Assembly: GCF_001613545.1 (NCBI RefSeq)
Contig: NZ_BDCO01000003.1
Span: 496,001 to 560,000, forward strand
Length of the DNA stretch: 64,000 bases
Direction of reading: 5' to 3'
Origin: Terrimicrobium sacchariphilum
GTDB lineage: Bacteria; Verrucomicrobiota; Verrucomicrobiia; Chthoniobacterales; Terrimicrobiaceae
Shown here: positions 52,018-61,225 of the stretch, piece after piece
Numbering within the stretch: the first letter of the stretch is position 1
Layout of the letters: every line of letters begins with the position of its first letter
Notes under the pieces: generated by a model
What the model was told of the DNA's origin: nothing
The model's input: only the letters and a program-made list of their open reading frames with translations
Databases searched by the model: none
Program-made: the position numbers and the translations under genes

Positions 52018-55000
52018 CTTACCCGCGTTCCAGATTTGCCGCCCGGCGCGGAGGCATGGCTCTGGTCATCGTCCTGGCCTTTGTCGTTTTGCTTTCCGGT
52101 CTCGTGCTGGCGTACATTTCGCACTCCATGCTGACGCGGAAGATGTCCGACAGCAGCCTGGGCGACACGCGTGCGCGCCAACTTGCAGAAAGTTCGCTGG
52201 AGGTAATCGTTTCGGATCTCAAGCAGGAGATTGCCAATGGCTCTACGACGAACACCTACGGTACAAATATCGTCTATCTGCCTTCTTCCAACGCCTACAT
52301 CGTGCCGATGCGAAGCGGCAACCCGACGGTCAGCGGCACCAACGATCCCATCCCCAATCTCATTCGCCGTAGCGTGCGCTCCGATGTCATTGCCTCTCCC
52401 GGGGTGCCTAGCCGGGCATCGGCTGTCAACTCCGCCACAGACCCCTCTCGCAATGGGCGCTTTATCAGCCCGGCCCGCTGGAACAAGCATTACCTGATCC
52501 CGCGATCGGACAAGGGAAACAGTGTCGATACCACTCCCAATGTGTCGGCAAATTTCACTGCTCCAGACTGGGTCTATGTGACGACCAACGGTCCTGCCGT
52601 GCTCAACGCTCCCAATACCAGTGTGATCGGGCGCTACGCCTATGCCATCTATGATGAGGGCGGTCTGCTGGATGCAAATGTCGCAGGCTATCCATCGGCC
52701 TCTGAAGTGCGAAAGACCGCAGCCAGCGGGGCGGCTACGGGAGTATGGGGTACCGGAAACAAGGGAGGTTCCGCGGCCGCCGATCTCACCGTCCTGGGCC
52801 TGAAACAACAGGAGATCGACCAGATCGTCGGGTGGCGGACCTTTGCCAGCAGTCGTCCCTCTGGAGCGTTGCCGGGACTGACCTTCGACGAGGGCGCGGC
52901 GAAGCGGTACTACGACCTTTGGAAGGCCCATCCCTATGCGTTCCTGAAAGTTCCCCGGGTCTCTGCATCGTCTACGGATCAGGTTTTCACCAGCCGACAG
53001 TCGCTGCTGGAGTTTCGCAAGCTCGTGGGATTCTCGCAGGATGCGCTGCAGTATCTGGGCACGTTTTCCCGGGACCTTGAGCAACCTGCATTCATCCCCA
53101 ATCCCAATCGCCCAAAGGTTCAGGCGAACTGGAACAACAACAGCACCTACGGCACCGGAAATGACGCCTTTGGCGCGGATCGAGACACGACTCCGGAGTC
53201 GGACATCAATCCTCCATTTCCCCAGGTGAGGGTCACAAAGTCGTTCACGCGACGGGATGGCACCATGGCGGTGGTCGGAGAGCCATTGGTGAAAAAACGG
53301 TTCGCCCTGAGCCGTCTCGGCGAGATTCTCCGAACAGCCACAGCCTCGAAAAGTGACAGTGATTCGATCTATCGCGACTTTGGCATCTACCGCGGCGCGG
53401 CTACCGAACCCTGGCAATACGGCCATGGCGACGACTCGGGGATCTTGCGGCTGGATAAGGTGGCCGCCCAGGGGCGCGAACCGGATTTCTTTGAGTTGCT
53501 CAAGGCAGCCATCAATGTCGGCAGCCTCGGCAAGAGCGCAGCTCAGCCCGGCTGGAACCAGACGGGCACCTACAGCGAGTTGCAGCACTCCGGTCGCGAT
53601 ATTTATACGAATCTTCAGATCCTTCAGATTGGTGCCAACATCATCGATCAGGCAGATAATGACGGCTATCCGACGCGTATTGCCTTTGCCGGAGATTCGA
53701 CCAAGGAAGTGCGCGGGGTCGAGTCGTTGCCCTATCTATATCGGTTGCGCGTCCGTTATGCGCCTCAGACGGATATGCCTGCGGCTGGCGGAGCGCCGGC
53801 CTCGTATCCGGCTTCCATGCTGGTTAATCCGGAAGTGTGGAACCCGCACGCGACCGACGCCCCATCGGATGCCCCGACAGATTTTCGCATCCATGCGACC
53901 AGCGCCCTCGGGGCAGGAGTACCGACCTCGTCCACGCTCGCCTACAAGGATGGGACGACGACGGTCGTCCCGATCGATTGGGACTCTGCCGGCAATCTCA
54001 CCTTTCGCACGGGTGGCAGTCTCTACCGGGAACCCACCGTGCTGGTTAAGCCCGGCATTCCTTCCGGCAGCGGACTCTCTGGACCAAGCCGGGCGGATGC
54101 CCTCTCGGGCTTGAACCTCACGGGACTGGTGGCCTTTGATTTCCAGCGCAAGAAGGGAGCCTCCGATGTCGACAAGGGGTTCCTCGGGCTGCCGGACTCC
54201 GGCCCCGTCATTATCTACCTGGAATACAAGGATGGGGCGTCTTATCGCATATACGACCAGATGATCGTTCAATGGAGCGGAGCCACGTTCTCGCCCAAGG
54301 AGGAAAGCACCGCGACGTATCCGAATCCTCCGAAAAGCTGGGTGAACTACCCCTCCAAGCTCGTGAAGGTTGAGTTTGAGCGCAATGATCCCCGTACCTC
54401 GCGCTGGGGGGTTAGCGCATGGGACCTGCTCGGGCTCATGGCTCCTACGGACCCCACCAACATGATCTTCCCGTCGAATTGGGCTGGCCTCGACCAGCCA
54501 CCGCGCGGCCCGAAGACGGGCGTCCCATCGGACAAGGGATTTGTCAATGTATTCGGCTCCGGAGTGGCTCCTTCAAACTACAATAACAACGACCTTTATC
54601 CCAATAATGATTCGAGTTTCCGTGGGTTCAAGCAAGGGTACTGGACGATGAACACGGTGCGCGACCAGAGGGGATTCTACGGCGTGAGCGACCAGGCATT
54701 TTATAATCGAGACCCGGACGGCATCGTGCGCAGGGCGATGGGCGGGTATAGCTCCGATACTGCCTCGGGCGGTTCGACGAGCACCTCCCAGGGGTTGCCT
54801 ATGATCACTGGCAACAAGGCAAGCCGTCCCGTGATTCTTAACCGCCCGTTTCGCTCTGTGGCGGAACTCGGCTATACCTTTCGCGACACGCCGTGGAAGA
54901 ACCTGGATTTCTCCTTCCCGGAAAGCGGGGATGCAGCGCTGCTCGACGTCTTTTGCGTGGATGAAGTCAATAACGACAGCTCTCTGATCGCCGGAAAGGT

Positions 55001-55541
55001 GAACCTGAATACCCGCCAGATGCCTGTGCTGAAAGCGCTGCTGGCCGGATCGATCGTGGATGAATTGTCGTCGACTCCCACGGTTCTCGGTGAAGCCGTG
55101 GCGGAGTCCATCGCCAGCAAGCTCATTGAGCGCACCACATCCAAGGATACTGACAAGGGACCGCTCGCCGCCCGAGGGGAGCTCGTCGGGCGTTGGAAGG
55201 GCACGGGAGCCAGCCCTGCGACCTCTCCAAACAAGGACCCCGATGCTCTCTACTCGGGATTCTCCCTTGATGTAGGCACCGTGAGCGGGATGAAGGGCAC
55301 TGATGCCGCTTTCATCACCGCGCAGCGCGAGGCCGCCGTCCGGGCGCTGGCGGATTCTGGCACCACCCGGGTATGGAACCTGCTCATCGATGTGGTGGCC
55401 CAGGCCGGTCGGTTCGCGCCCGGGCAATCCAGCCTCAGCGGATTCTACGTCGAGGGTGAGAAACGTTACTGGCTGCACATCGCCATCGATCGGTTCACCG
55501 GAAAGGTTTTGGACAAGCAACTGGAGGTCGTGACGGAATGA
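52014..55541 (+). CDS. Verru_Chthon cassette protein A (very large GspK-like protein)
   Basis: A 1175-residue protein. A basic leader RSRFAARRGG precedes MALVIVLAFVVLLSGLVLAYIS, a pilin-like helix that lacks Glu5, as in GspK/PilX proteins that sit at the pseudopilus tip. The next helix ARQLAESSLEVIVSDLKQEI is also typical. The C-terminal part (about 1020-1100) has KVNLNTRQMPVLKALLAG, similar to the NxNxA-type helical region of GspK. The long middle section is rich in Pro, Ser and Asn and could be an adhesive or substrate-binding domain. It overlaps both neighbours by 4 bp. Confidence 0.82.
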   Translation: MTYPRSRFAARRGGMALVIVLAFVVLLSGLVLAYISHSMLTRKMSDSSLGDTRARQLAESSLEVIVSDLKQEIANGSTTNTYGTNIVYLPSSNAYIVPMRSGNPTVSGTNDPIPNLIRRSVRSDVIASPGVPSRASAVNSATDPSRNGRFISPARWNKHYLIPRSDKGNSVDTTPNVSANFTAPDWVYVTTNGPAVLNAPNTSVIGRYAYAIYDEGGLLDANVAGYPSASEVRKTAASGAATGVWGTGNKGGSAAADLTVLGLKQQEIDQIVGWRTFASSRPSGALPGLTFDEGAAKRYYDLWKAHPYAFLKVPRVSASSTDQVFTSRQSLLEFRKLVGFSQDALQYLGTFSRDLEQPAFIPNPNRPKVQANWNNNSTYGTGNDAFGADRDTTPESDINPPFPQVRVTKSFTRRDGTMAVVGEPLVKKRFALSRLGEILRTATASKSDSDSIYRDFGIYRGAATEPWQYGHGDDSGILRLDKVAAQGREPDFFELLKAAINVGSLGKSAAQPGWNQTGTYSELQHSGRDIYTNLQILQIGANIIDQADNDGYPTRIAFAGDSTKEVRGVESLPYLYRLRVRYAPQTDMPAAGGAPASYPASMLVNPEVWNPHATDAPSDAPTDFRIHATSALGAGVPTSSTLAYKDGTTTVVPIDWDSAGNLTFRTGGSLYREPTVLVKPGIPSGSGLSGPSRADALSGLNLTGLVAFDFQRKKGASDVDKGFLGLPDSGPVIIYLEYKDGASYRIYDQMIVQWSGATFSPKEESTATYPNPPKSWVNYPSKLVKVEFERNDPRTSRWGVSAWDLLGLMAPTDPTNMIFPSNWAGLDQPPRGPKTGVPSDKGFVNVFGSGVAPSNYNNNDLYPNNDSSFRGFKQGYWTMNTVRDQRGFYGVSDQAFYNRDPDGIVRRAMGGYSSDTASGGSTSTSQGLPMITGNKASRPVILNRPFRSVAELGYTFRDTPWKNLDFSFPESGDAALLDVFCVDEVNNDSSLIAGKVNLNTRQMPVLKALLAGSIVDELSSTPTVLGEAVAESIASKLIERTTSKDTDKGPLAARGELVGRWKGTGASPATSPNKDPDALYSGFSLDVGTVSGMKGTDAAFITAQREAAVRALADSGTTRVWNLLIDVVAQAGRFAPGQSSLSGFYVEGEKRYWLHIAIDRFTGKVLDKQLEVVTE

Positions 55542-56260
55542 GTATCTGGAAAAAAGTCGCATCCCTGCTGGTGGCGGGAATGAGTGTTGCCATCTCCTCC
55601 CATGGACAGGAAATACCGAAGCCGCCATTCCTGCAGGAGCATGCCCCGGAGATGAGTCGCTGGACAGTGGCTTTTCAATACGGTGGCAAGGAGGGCTCAC
55701 GGCCGACGGCTCCCATGGTGCTGGGGCAGAGATTATCCCGTGTCGAGGTGATCAAGACAGGCCGGATCCGCTCCATCGTCGGTACGTTTGCCGGTGGCGC
55801 GGTGCAGGAGGTTTGGGAGCAGGGGCCATTGCAAGTTTTGCGCGATCCGGGTTTCCAGCACGAGATCGTTCGCCGCTCCACCCAGCGGGGAGGGGATTTC
55901 CCAGAGTTCTGGTGGATAGCCGCAGATCGGTACAAGGGACGCCAGACGGTGGATCAAAAGGAGTGCCTTGTATTCTCGGGGGAGTATTTCCCGCTCCAGT
56001 TTGCCGATCCGGGGCTCTATGCTGCCGCCACGGCTGATGAAAATTCCGTAATCGAACTGGGAAGCAAGGTGCCGGTGACCGCGTATATCGATCCGACATC
56101 CCGATTGCCGGTTAAGCTCATGGTTGGCGACGATGTGCGGGTCTATACTTTCGGAGAGCCCCCGACGACGCAGCTCGCCATCCCGGCAGAGTTTCAGGCT
56201 GCGCTTGCCGATGTGCAGCAGCGTTACAACGCAATCGTCAAGCCACTCTCTCCTCCCTGA
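55538..56260 (+). CDS. Exported protein of unknown function, fifth gene of the Verru_Chthon operon
   Basis: A 240-residue protein with a signal peptide (MSIWKKVASLLVAGMSVAISSHG) and no recognised domain. The rest alternates short beta strands, with QTVDQKECLVFSGEY and TAYIDPTSRLPVKLMVGDDVRVYTF. The latter is reminiscent of outer-membrane lipoprotein-sorting-type folds, but I cannot assign it. The start overlaps the A stop by 4 bp (ATGA), so it is translated with the cassette and probably works with it in the periplasm. GH38 starts 33 bp downstream on the same strand. Confidence 0.7.
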   Translation: MSIWKKVASLLVAGMSVAISSHGQEIPKPPFLQEHAPEMSRWTVAFQYGGKEGSRPTAPMVLGQRLSRVEVIKTGRIRSIVGTFAGGAVQEVWEQGPLQVLRDPGFQHEIVRRSTQRGGDFPEFWWIAADRYKGRQTVDQKECLVFSGEYFPLQFADPGLYAAATADENSVIELGSKVPVTAYIDPTSRLPVKLMVGDDVRVYTFGEPPTTQLAIPAEFQAALADVQQRYNAIVKPLSPP

Positions 56261-56293
56261 TCTCGGTCTTCGCAGCTTCTACCCATTACTTCC

Positions 56294-59200
56294 GTGTTAC
56301 CTGATAATCCCTTCCTTCAGCTGGTTCTCCCCCGGGCGCATTCTGTGCTCGACCGCATTCAGTCCTTGATCTGGATTCGTGCGGCTAACGTGGAGTGCGA
56401 GTTTGGAGGATCTTTTCGCGATGCGATTTCTTTCGAGCATGCCGCGGGCCTTCCTTATGAAAAAATAGTCCTGCCCTTTTATTGGGGCGGGATTTTTGAC
56501 AGAGGGTGGTTCCGGGTGCGGGTGCCGGAAGGCTGCGTGCGGCCGCTCTACCTGCACTGGAGGGATCAGGGCGAGGGAACTTTATATATCGATGGCGTGC
56601 CCTACTACGGGTTTGACGTGGCTCATCGTCGCTGCCGGCTGCCGGAGGGGGTGACGGAGTTTCATGTGGAGGGCCTTTGCCTCCAGAGCGCGATCTGGCA
56701 CCCGGAGGCGACCGGCCTCGATGCCCGGGGGAGCGCGCTCACCGTGGCCGAGGTATGCCATCGCGATGATCTGGCCTGGGAGGTGTATCATGATACCCGC
56801 GTGCTCCTGGATCTCGCCATTGAGGAAGCCAAGGCGGCCAATCCCTTTGAAGCTCCGAAGCTCGTGGGTGCTGGGTATCGCCCGGTGCTGAATTCCATCC
56901 CGGTGCTCTATCGACGGATGCTGCGAGCGCTGGATGATGTGTTCAACGCCTTCGATCGCGGCGGGTTGGCAGGGGCCAGGAACGCGTTGAAATCCGCCTA
57001 TGAACTGCTTTCGGGGCAGAAGGAAACCATCCGTGCCGTGCTCACCGGGCATGCTCATATCGATCTCGTCTGGCTCTGGCCCGAGCGGGGCAGTGAATAC
57101 AAGGCGGTGCATACCTTCTCGACCATGACGCGGCTCATGGACATGTATCCGGAGTTTATCTTCGGGTATTCACAGCCCGCCAGCTACGATGCGGTGGAGC
57201 GGCTCAGCCCGGCCCTTATGGAGCGGGTGCGCGACCGCATGGGCGAGGGACGCTGGGAGGCGGTGGGGGCGACCGAGGTCGAGTCCGATACCCAGATGGC
57301 CTGCGGCGAGGCCCTGGCTCGCAGTTTCCTTCTTGGCCAGGATGGATTTCGTCGCCTGCAGGGCCGCCCGTCCCCCGTGCTGTGGCTGCCAGATGTCTTT
57401 GGCTATAGCGGATGTCTGCCCCAGATCATGAGGCAGACAGGCGTGCCGTATTTCTTCACGACCAAACTTACCTGGTCAAACATCAACCTGTTTCCCTACA
57501 GCAGCTTTGTGTGGAAGGGCATCGATGGATCGGAAGTTCTCGTCCACGTCACCCAGGACAATGGCTACAACCAGGTGGCGTCTGCCGAGGAGCTGCGGCG
57601 GGGAGCGAGAGCCTATCGCCAGTCCGACGTCCATGACGAATTTCTCGCCCCTACCGGCTATGGGGACGGAGGAGGCGGTGTCACCGAGGAAATGTGCGAG
57701 AGGGTGCGTCGATTTCAAGTGCTGGCCGGGACTCCTCATGTCGGCTGGGGCCGTATTGAGGATTACTTTGAGCGTCTTGATGAGGTGCGCCCGAGATTGC
57801 CCGTTTATCAAGGTGAGCTTTATCTCGAGTATCACCGCGGTGTGTTTACCACGCACGGCAATCTCAAGGCGGTTTTCCGCCAGTGCGAGCGCGCTCTGCA
57901 AATCTGGGAGGCTGCTCGCGTGGCCATGGGAGGCGGGGAGCTTGAAGCTCACTACTGGCGCCGCATGGTCATGGCCCAGTTTCATGACTACATCCCGGGC
58001 AGTTCGATCTGGGAGGTGTATGAGGAGGGACTGCCCGAGCTAGCGGCCATCGCGGAAAGGGCCGTTGCATCGGCGGCTGATGAACTCCACTCCGGGCCGG
58101 AACCAGCGCTTTTCAACCCGCTTCCAGTCAGTCGCACGGTCATCGTACATGACCAGGGCGATGAGCAAAAGGCGTATCGACTCCCCCCTCTCTCGGGATC
58201 ATCGTTGCAGACACTGCCGGAGGTTTTCGTTTCCGAGTACGCTGTCTCCGTCACCGCTACCTCGCTGCAGAGCAGCCGCGTCTCCGCTGGCTTCGATGGT
58301 CGGGGGCGGGTGACTTCTCTGGCGTTCAATGATCGGGACGTTGCTATTGCCTCTCCCCTCGGCGCCCTGGTTATTTACCCTGATCATCCATCGGATTTCG
58401 ACGCCTGGGATATTGATAGACAGACCCTCAATCTTGGCGCGGAGATTTCCGCGACGGGGAAGCCGCGAGTGTCGCTCTCCGAACTGGAGGCGGGAATCGA
58501 GTTCACCCTCGCACTTGGCGAACGCAGCACGGGAGTTGTGCGTTATCGGGTCGATGCCTTTCAGCCGGTGCTCCATATCGAGTACGACATCGACTGGCAG
58601 GAGGAGGAAAAACTCTTGCGGGTGAATTTCCCGACAGAGTACGCCGGGCGCATGGCGCGCTTTGGCACTCCGTTTGGCAGCATCCTGCGCAGCCAGCAGC
58701 CGGGCGAGTCTCGCGATGAGGCGATGTTTGAAACACCGGCCAGCCGGTGGGCGATTGTCTCGGATGATGGTGAGGCGGAGGGCCTCGGGTTGGTTACGGA
58801 GTCCAAGTACGGCTTTTCCTGCCGTGCGGGCACGCTGGGGGTTTCCCTGGTGCGCTCGCCGCGCGTGACGGGCGGGGAACCCGAGCCAAAGCAAAAGATG
58901 TTTCCCGCCTCGCTGCGCCATGGCGGAGCAAGGGCCGCATTCACCGACCAGGGGCGGCATGTCATTCGGATGGCCCTCTGTTTCCAAGCCCCCGACCTGG
59001 CCCGGGAAGACCTGGCGCCGGTCCTCGCAGATACACTGTACACCGACGTTGTGCCCTATCGCGGTGGCGCGGTGACCTCGGGGTTCCTTGGTCTTGAGGG
59101 AGGCGAAAGCCTGGTTCCCTGCTGGGCAAAGCCGGCAAGGTCCGTCTCGTCGGGATGGGTCCTGCGCCTGCATGAAACGCTGGGCCGACGCGGGCGGGCC

Positions 59201-59332
59201 AAGGTGCGTTTGGCCGAGGGCTATCAGGCCGTCCGCACCGACCTGACCGAGGCCGTGGCGGATGGTGTCCCGGTCACTCACGTTTCTTTCGGTCCCTACG
59301 AGATCATCAGTCTTTTAGTTGAACGCAAGTAA
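56294..59332 (+). CDS. Alpha-mannosidase (GH38)
   Basis: A 1012-residue cytoplasmic enzyme that removes alpha-linked mannose. After an N-terminal region of about 245 residues, the catalytic domain shows GHAHIDLVWLWPERG with zinc ligands His255 and Asp257, WLPDVFGYSG with the nucleophile Asp367, a central helical domain with MAQFHDYIPGSSIWEVYE (another zinc His), and C-terminal beta domains (about 600-1012). The order matches bacterial and vacuolar GH38 enzymes. The start is a GTG at 56294, since no ATG lies before the conserved N-terminal region. It probably acts with GH130 on mannose-containing glycans. Confidence 0.9.
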   Translation: MLPDNPFLQLVLPRAHSVLDRIQSLIWIRAANVECEFGGSFRDAISFEHAAGLPYEKIVLPFYWGGIFDRGWFRVRVPEGCVRPLYLHWRDQGEGTLYIDGVPYYGFDVAHRRCRLPEGVTEFHVEGLCLQSAIWHPEATGLDARGSALTVAEVCHRDDLAWEVYHDTRVLLDLAIEEAKAANPFEAPKLVGAGYRPVLNSIPVLYRRMLRALDDVFNAFDRGGLAGARNALKSAYELLSGQKETIRAVLTGHAHIDLVWLWPERGSEYKAVHTFSTMTRLMDMYPEFIFGYSQPASYDAVERLSPALMERVRDRMGEGRWEAVGATEVESDTQMACGEALARSFLLGQDGFRRLQGRPSPVLWLPDVFGYSGCLPQIMRQTGVPYFFTTKLTWSNINLFPYSSFVWKGIDGSEVLVHVTQDNGYNQVASAEELRRGARAYRQSDVHDEFLAPTGYGDGGGGVTEEMCERVRRFQVLAGTPHVGWGRIEDYFERLDEVRPRLPVYQGELYLEYHRGVFTTHGNLKAVFRQCERALQIWEAARVAMGGGELEAHYWRRMVMAQFHDYIPGSSIWEVYEEGLPELAAIAERAVASAADELHSGPEPALFNPLPVSRTVIVHDQGDEQKAYRLPPLSGSSLQTLPEVFVSEYAVSVTATSLQSSRVSAGFDGRGRVTSLAFNDRDVAIASPLGALVIYPDHPSDFDAWDIDRQTLNLGAEISATGKPRVSLSELEAGIEFTLALGERSTGVVRYRVDAFQPVLHIEYDIDWQEEEKLLRVNFPTEYAGRMARFGTPFGSILRSQQPGESRDEAMFETPASRWAIVSDDGEAEGLGLVTESKYGFSCRAGTLGVSLVRSPRVTGGEPEPKQKMFPASLRHGGARAAFTDQGRHVIRMALCFQAPDLAREDLAPVLADTLYTDVVPYRGGAVTSGFLGLEGGESLVPCWAKPARSVSSGWVLRLHETLGRRGRAKVRLAEGYQAVRTDLTEAVADGVPVTHVSFGPYEIISLLVERK

Positions 59333-59356
59333 CCTCCCAACTCCCCAGATACTCCC

Positions 59357-59902
59357 ATGAAAACCCTGAAAATGACTGCATCGCTCCGCTTCCTGCGAGC
59401 CGCGGCCTTGAGCGGTCTGGTGATGCTCGCCGCCTCATCGACCTACTCCCAGACAATCCTGAATCCAGGATTCGAGGAAGGGCTGAGCGATTGGATTCCC
59501 CGGATGGATCGTAACATGAGCACCGCATCAGCCGAGGCCGCGCACAGCGGATCGTTCGGCCTGCGCATCGTGGATCAGGATGAAAAGCAAGGCAGCGGAC
59601 TACTTTCCCTGACCACGGATGCGGAAGCCGGGAAAAAATACGAACTCTCCTTCTGGTATCGCACGACGTCGGGGGAGGGAAGTGTCCAGGTCTCATTATT
59701 CTTTGTCAACCAGGACGGAAAGCCCCTCCAGAAAAAGCCACCGACTGTGCTGACGGACAAATCTCCGGAGTGGAAGCGCTTTTCTGTTGTCGCTGTCGCC
59801 CCGGAGGGAACGAGCGGGATGTTCATCCAGATTCACTCGGTCAATGCGGGAACGGTCGTGGCCGATCTGGACGACTTCGAGCTAAAGGAAGTGGCTAACT
59901 AG
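59357..59902 (+). CDS. Small exported carbohydrate-binding-like protein
   Basis: A 181-residue protein with a signal peptide (to about residue 31, ending AASSTYSQ) and one jelly-roll domain of the CBM4/9-like type. It starts ILNPGFEEGLSDW, contains AHSGSFGLRI and ends DLDDFELKEV. The domain resembles each half of the GH5 N-terminal duplication (NGDLE/NGNFE start and DID strand end). No catalytic domain is attached. It may bind glycan in the periplasm or at the surface. It lies 24 bp after GH38. Confidence 0.7.
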   Translation: MKTLKMTASLRFLRAAALSGLVMLAASSTYSQTILNPGFEEGLSDWIPRMDRNMSTASAEAAHSGSFGLRIVDQDEKQGSGLLSLTTDAEAGKKYELSFWYRTTSGEGSVQVSLFFVNQDGKPLQKKPPTVLTDKSPEWKRFSVVAVAPEGTSGMFIQIHSVNAGTVVADLDDFELKEVAN

Positions 59903-59918
59903 TTCTGGAGAAGGAAAG

Positions 59919-60929
59919 TTGAACGCAGCGGTCTTTACCAACGGGGTGCCCTGGTATCCCGGCGACATCGTTCAGTACGTGTACGGCGAGGAGCGATTGC
60001 GCAAGATCGCTGGGATGTTTTCTCTCCATCCCACCATCATTACGGAGGAAAATTTTGCTGCTCACGCAAAGTACCTGCGGGATGTGGAGGCCATCTTCTC
60101 CTGCTGGGGTGCCTTTGCGCCCACTCCGGAGCAGTTTCAGCAGATGCCCCGCCTGCGCAGTCTTTTTCATGCCGGGGGATCGCTGCGTGCGATCGCAGAA
60201 CCCTTCCTCAAGCGTGGAGTGACGATTTGCACGGCGGTGGAAGCCAACGCCGTACCGGTGGCGGAGTTTTGCCTCGGGCAGATCCTGCTCTCATGCAAAG
60301 GCGCTTACCGTAACACGAGCTACTGTCGGCAAGGCTCCTGGGCCGGGCAGAATCCGCCTATCGGCCGGGGCGCATACGGGGAGACTGTGGCTCTTATCGG
60401 CATCGGGGCCATCAGCCGGCACCTCCTTCGGCTACTCGCGCATTTCGATCTCAGAGTGATCGCTGTTTGCGAGTACCTTACGCCCGCGCAGGCCCGAGAG
60501 ATCGGCATCGACGCGCTGGTGGACATCGAAACAGCATTTCGCGAAGCCTATGTGATCAGCAACCAACTCGCGGATACCCCGGCAAATGCCTGCGTCCTGC
60601 AGGAACCCCACTTTGCCTCGATGCGGGAGGGCGCGACCTTTATCAACACTGGACGTGGCGCTCAAGTCGACGAACCTGGCATGCTGGCTGTCCTCCGCCG
60701 TCGCTCCGACCTGACAGCGCTTCTCGACGTCCAGGCCATCGAACCACCTCTGCCCGGCAGCGACCTGTACACGCTGCCCAATGTCTTCATCACCAGTCAT
60801 ATCGCCGGGAGTGCCAATGATGAGGTGCGCAGAATGGCCGACTATGTGATCCGCGACGCAGAGCATTTTCTGAGAGGCGAGCCGATGCCGGGATGGCTCG
60901 ATCCGAAAATGTTCCTCAGCCGTGCCTGA
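59919..60929 (+). CDS. D-isomer-specific 2-hydroxyacid dehydrogenase family protein
   Basis: A 336-residue NAD-dependent enzyme of the phosphoglycerate dehydrogenase-like family. The Rossmann domain has GETVALIGIGAISRHLLRLL, where GIGAIS replaces the usual GxGxxG. Active-site segments are INTGRGAQVDEPGM (Glu) and TSHIAGS (His). The substrate is unknown; a role in sugar-acid metabolism would fit the setting. The start is a TTG with a strong purine-rich GGAGAAGGAAAG site 6-17 bases upstream; the first in-frame ATG is about 30 codons later and would remove the first beta strands. It ends the GH38 run. Confidence 0.78.
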   Translation: MNAAVFTNGVPWYPGDIVQYVYGEERLRKIAGMFSLHPTIITEENFAAHAKYLRDVEAIFSCWGAFAPTPEQFQQMPRLRSLFHAGGSLRAIAEPFLKRGVTICTAVEANAVPVAEFCLGQILLSCKGAYRNTSYCRQGSWAGQNPPIGRGAYGETVALIGIGAISRHLLRLLAHFDLRVIAVCEYLTPAQAREIGIDALVDIETAFREAYVISNQLADTPANACVLQEPHFASMREGATFINTGRGAQVDEPGMLAVLRRRSDLTALLDVQAIEPPLPGSDLYTLPNVFITSHIAGSANDEVRRMADYVIRDAEHFLRGEPMPGWLDPKMFLSRA

Positions 60930-61128
60930 AAAGTGAACCGGCCGAGGCGCTGGAAATTGCCTCAAGGATATAAATATCGTGCATGCCGTTCATTTTAAGG
61001 GAAATGCGTTGTTCTTTATGCGTTAATCAGTTGTTGGACTGAAGCGGATATGTCCATTTCCCTGTTTCGCAATTGTCTTCATGCAGGGCTGGCGCTTCGA
61101 GGGGTTTTCTGGAATGGTCTCACCTCCT

Positions 61129-61214
61129 CGGCGCGTGGCGAAATGGCAGACGCAGCAGACTTAAAATCTGCTGGAGGAAACTCCGTGCGGGTTCGAGTCC
61201 CGCCGCGCCGACCA
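61129..61214 (+). tRNA. tRNA-Leu (anticodon TAA)
   Basis: A complete class II tRNA. Acceptor arms CGGCGCG (61129-61135) and CGCGCCG (61204-61210), discriminator A211 and encoded CCA (61212-61214). D stem GCG/CGC, anticodon stem GCAGA/TCTGC around loop CTTAAAA (anticodon TAA), a long variable arm with GGAG-GAAA-CTCC and T arm GCGGG-TTCGAGT-CCCGC. It reads UUA and probably UUG codons. The convergent clan A glycosidase gene ends 11 bp away. Confidence 0.96.
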
Positions 61215-61225
61215 CTTTGTCATTA

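Noticed and set aside
51993-53588. Minus-strand frame of 531 codons opposite Verru_Chthon protein A
   Set aside because: The plus-strand gene is held in place by ATGA overlaps on both sides and a pilin-like N-terminus; the antisense frame shows nothing.
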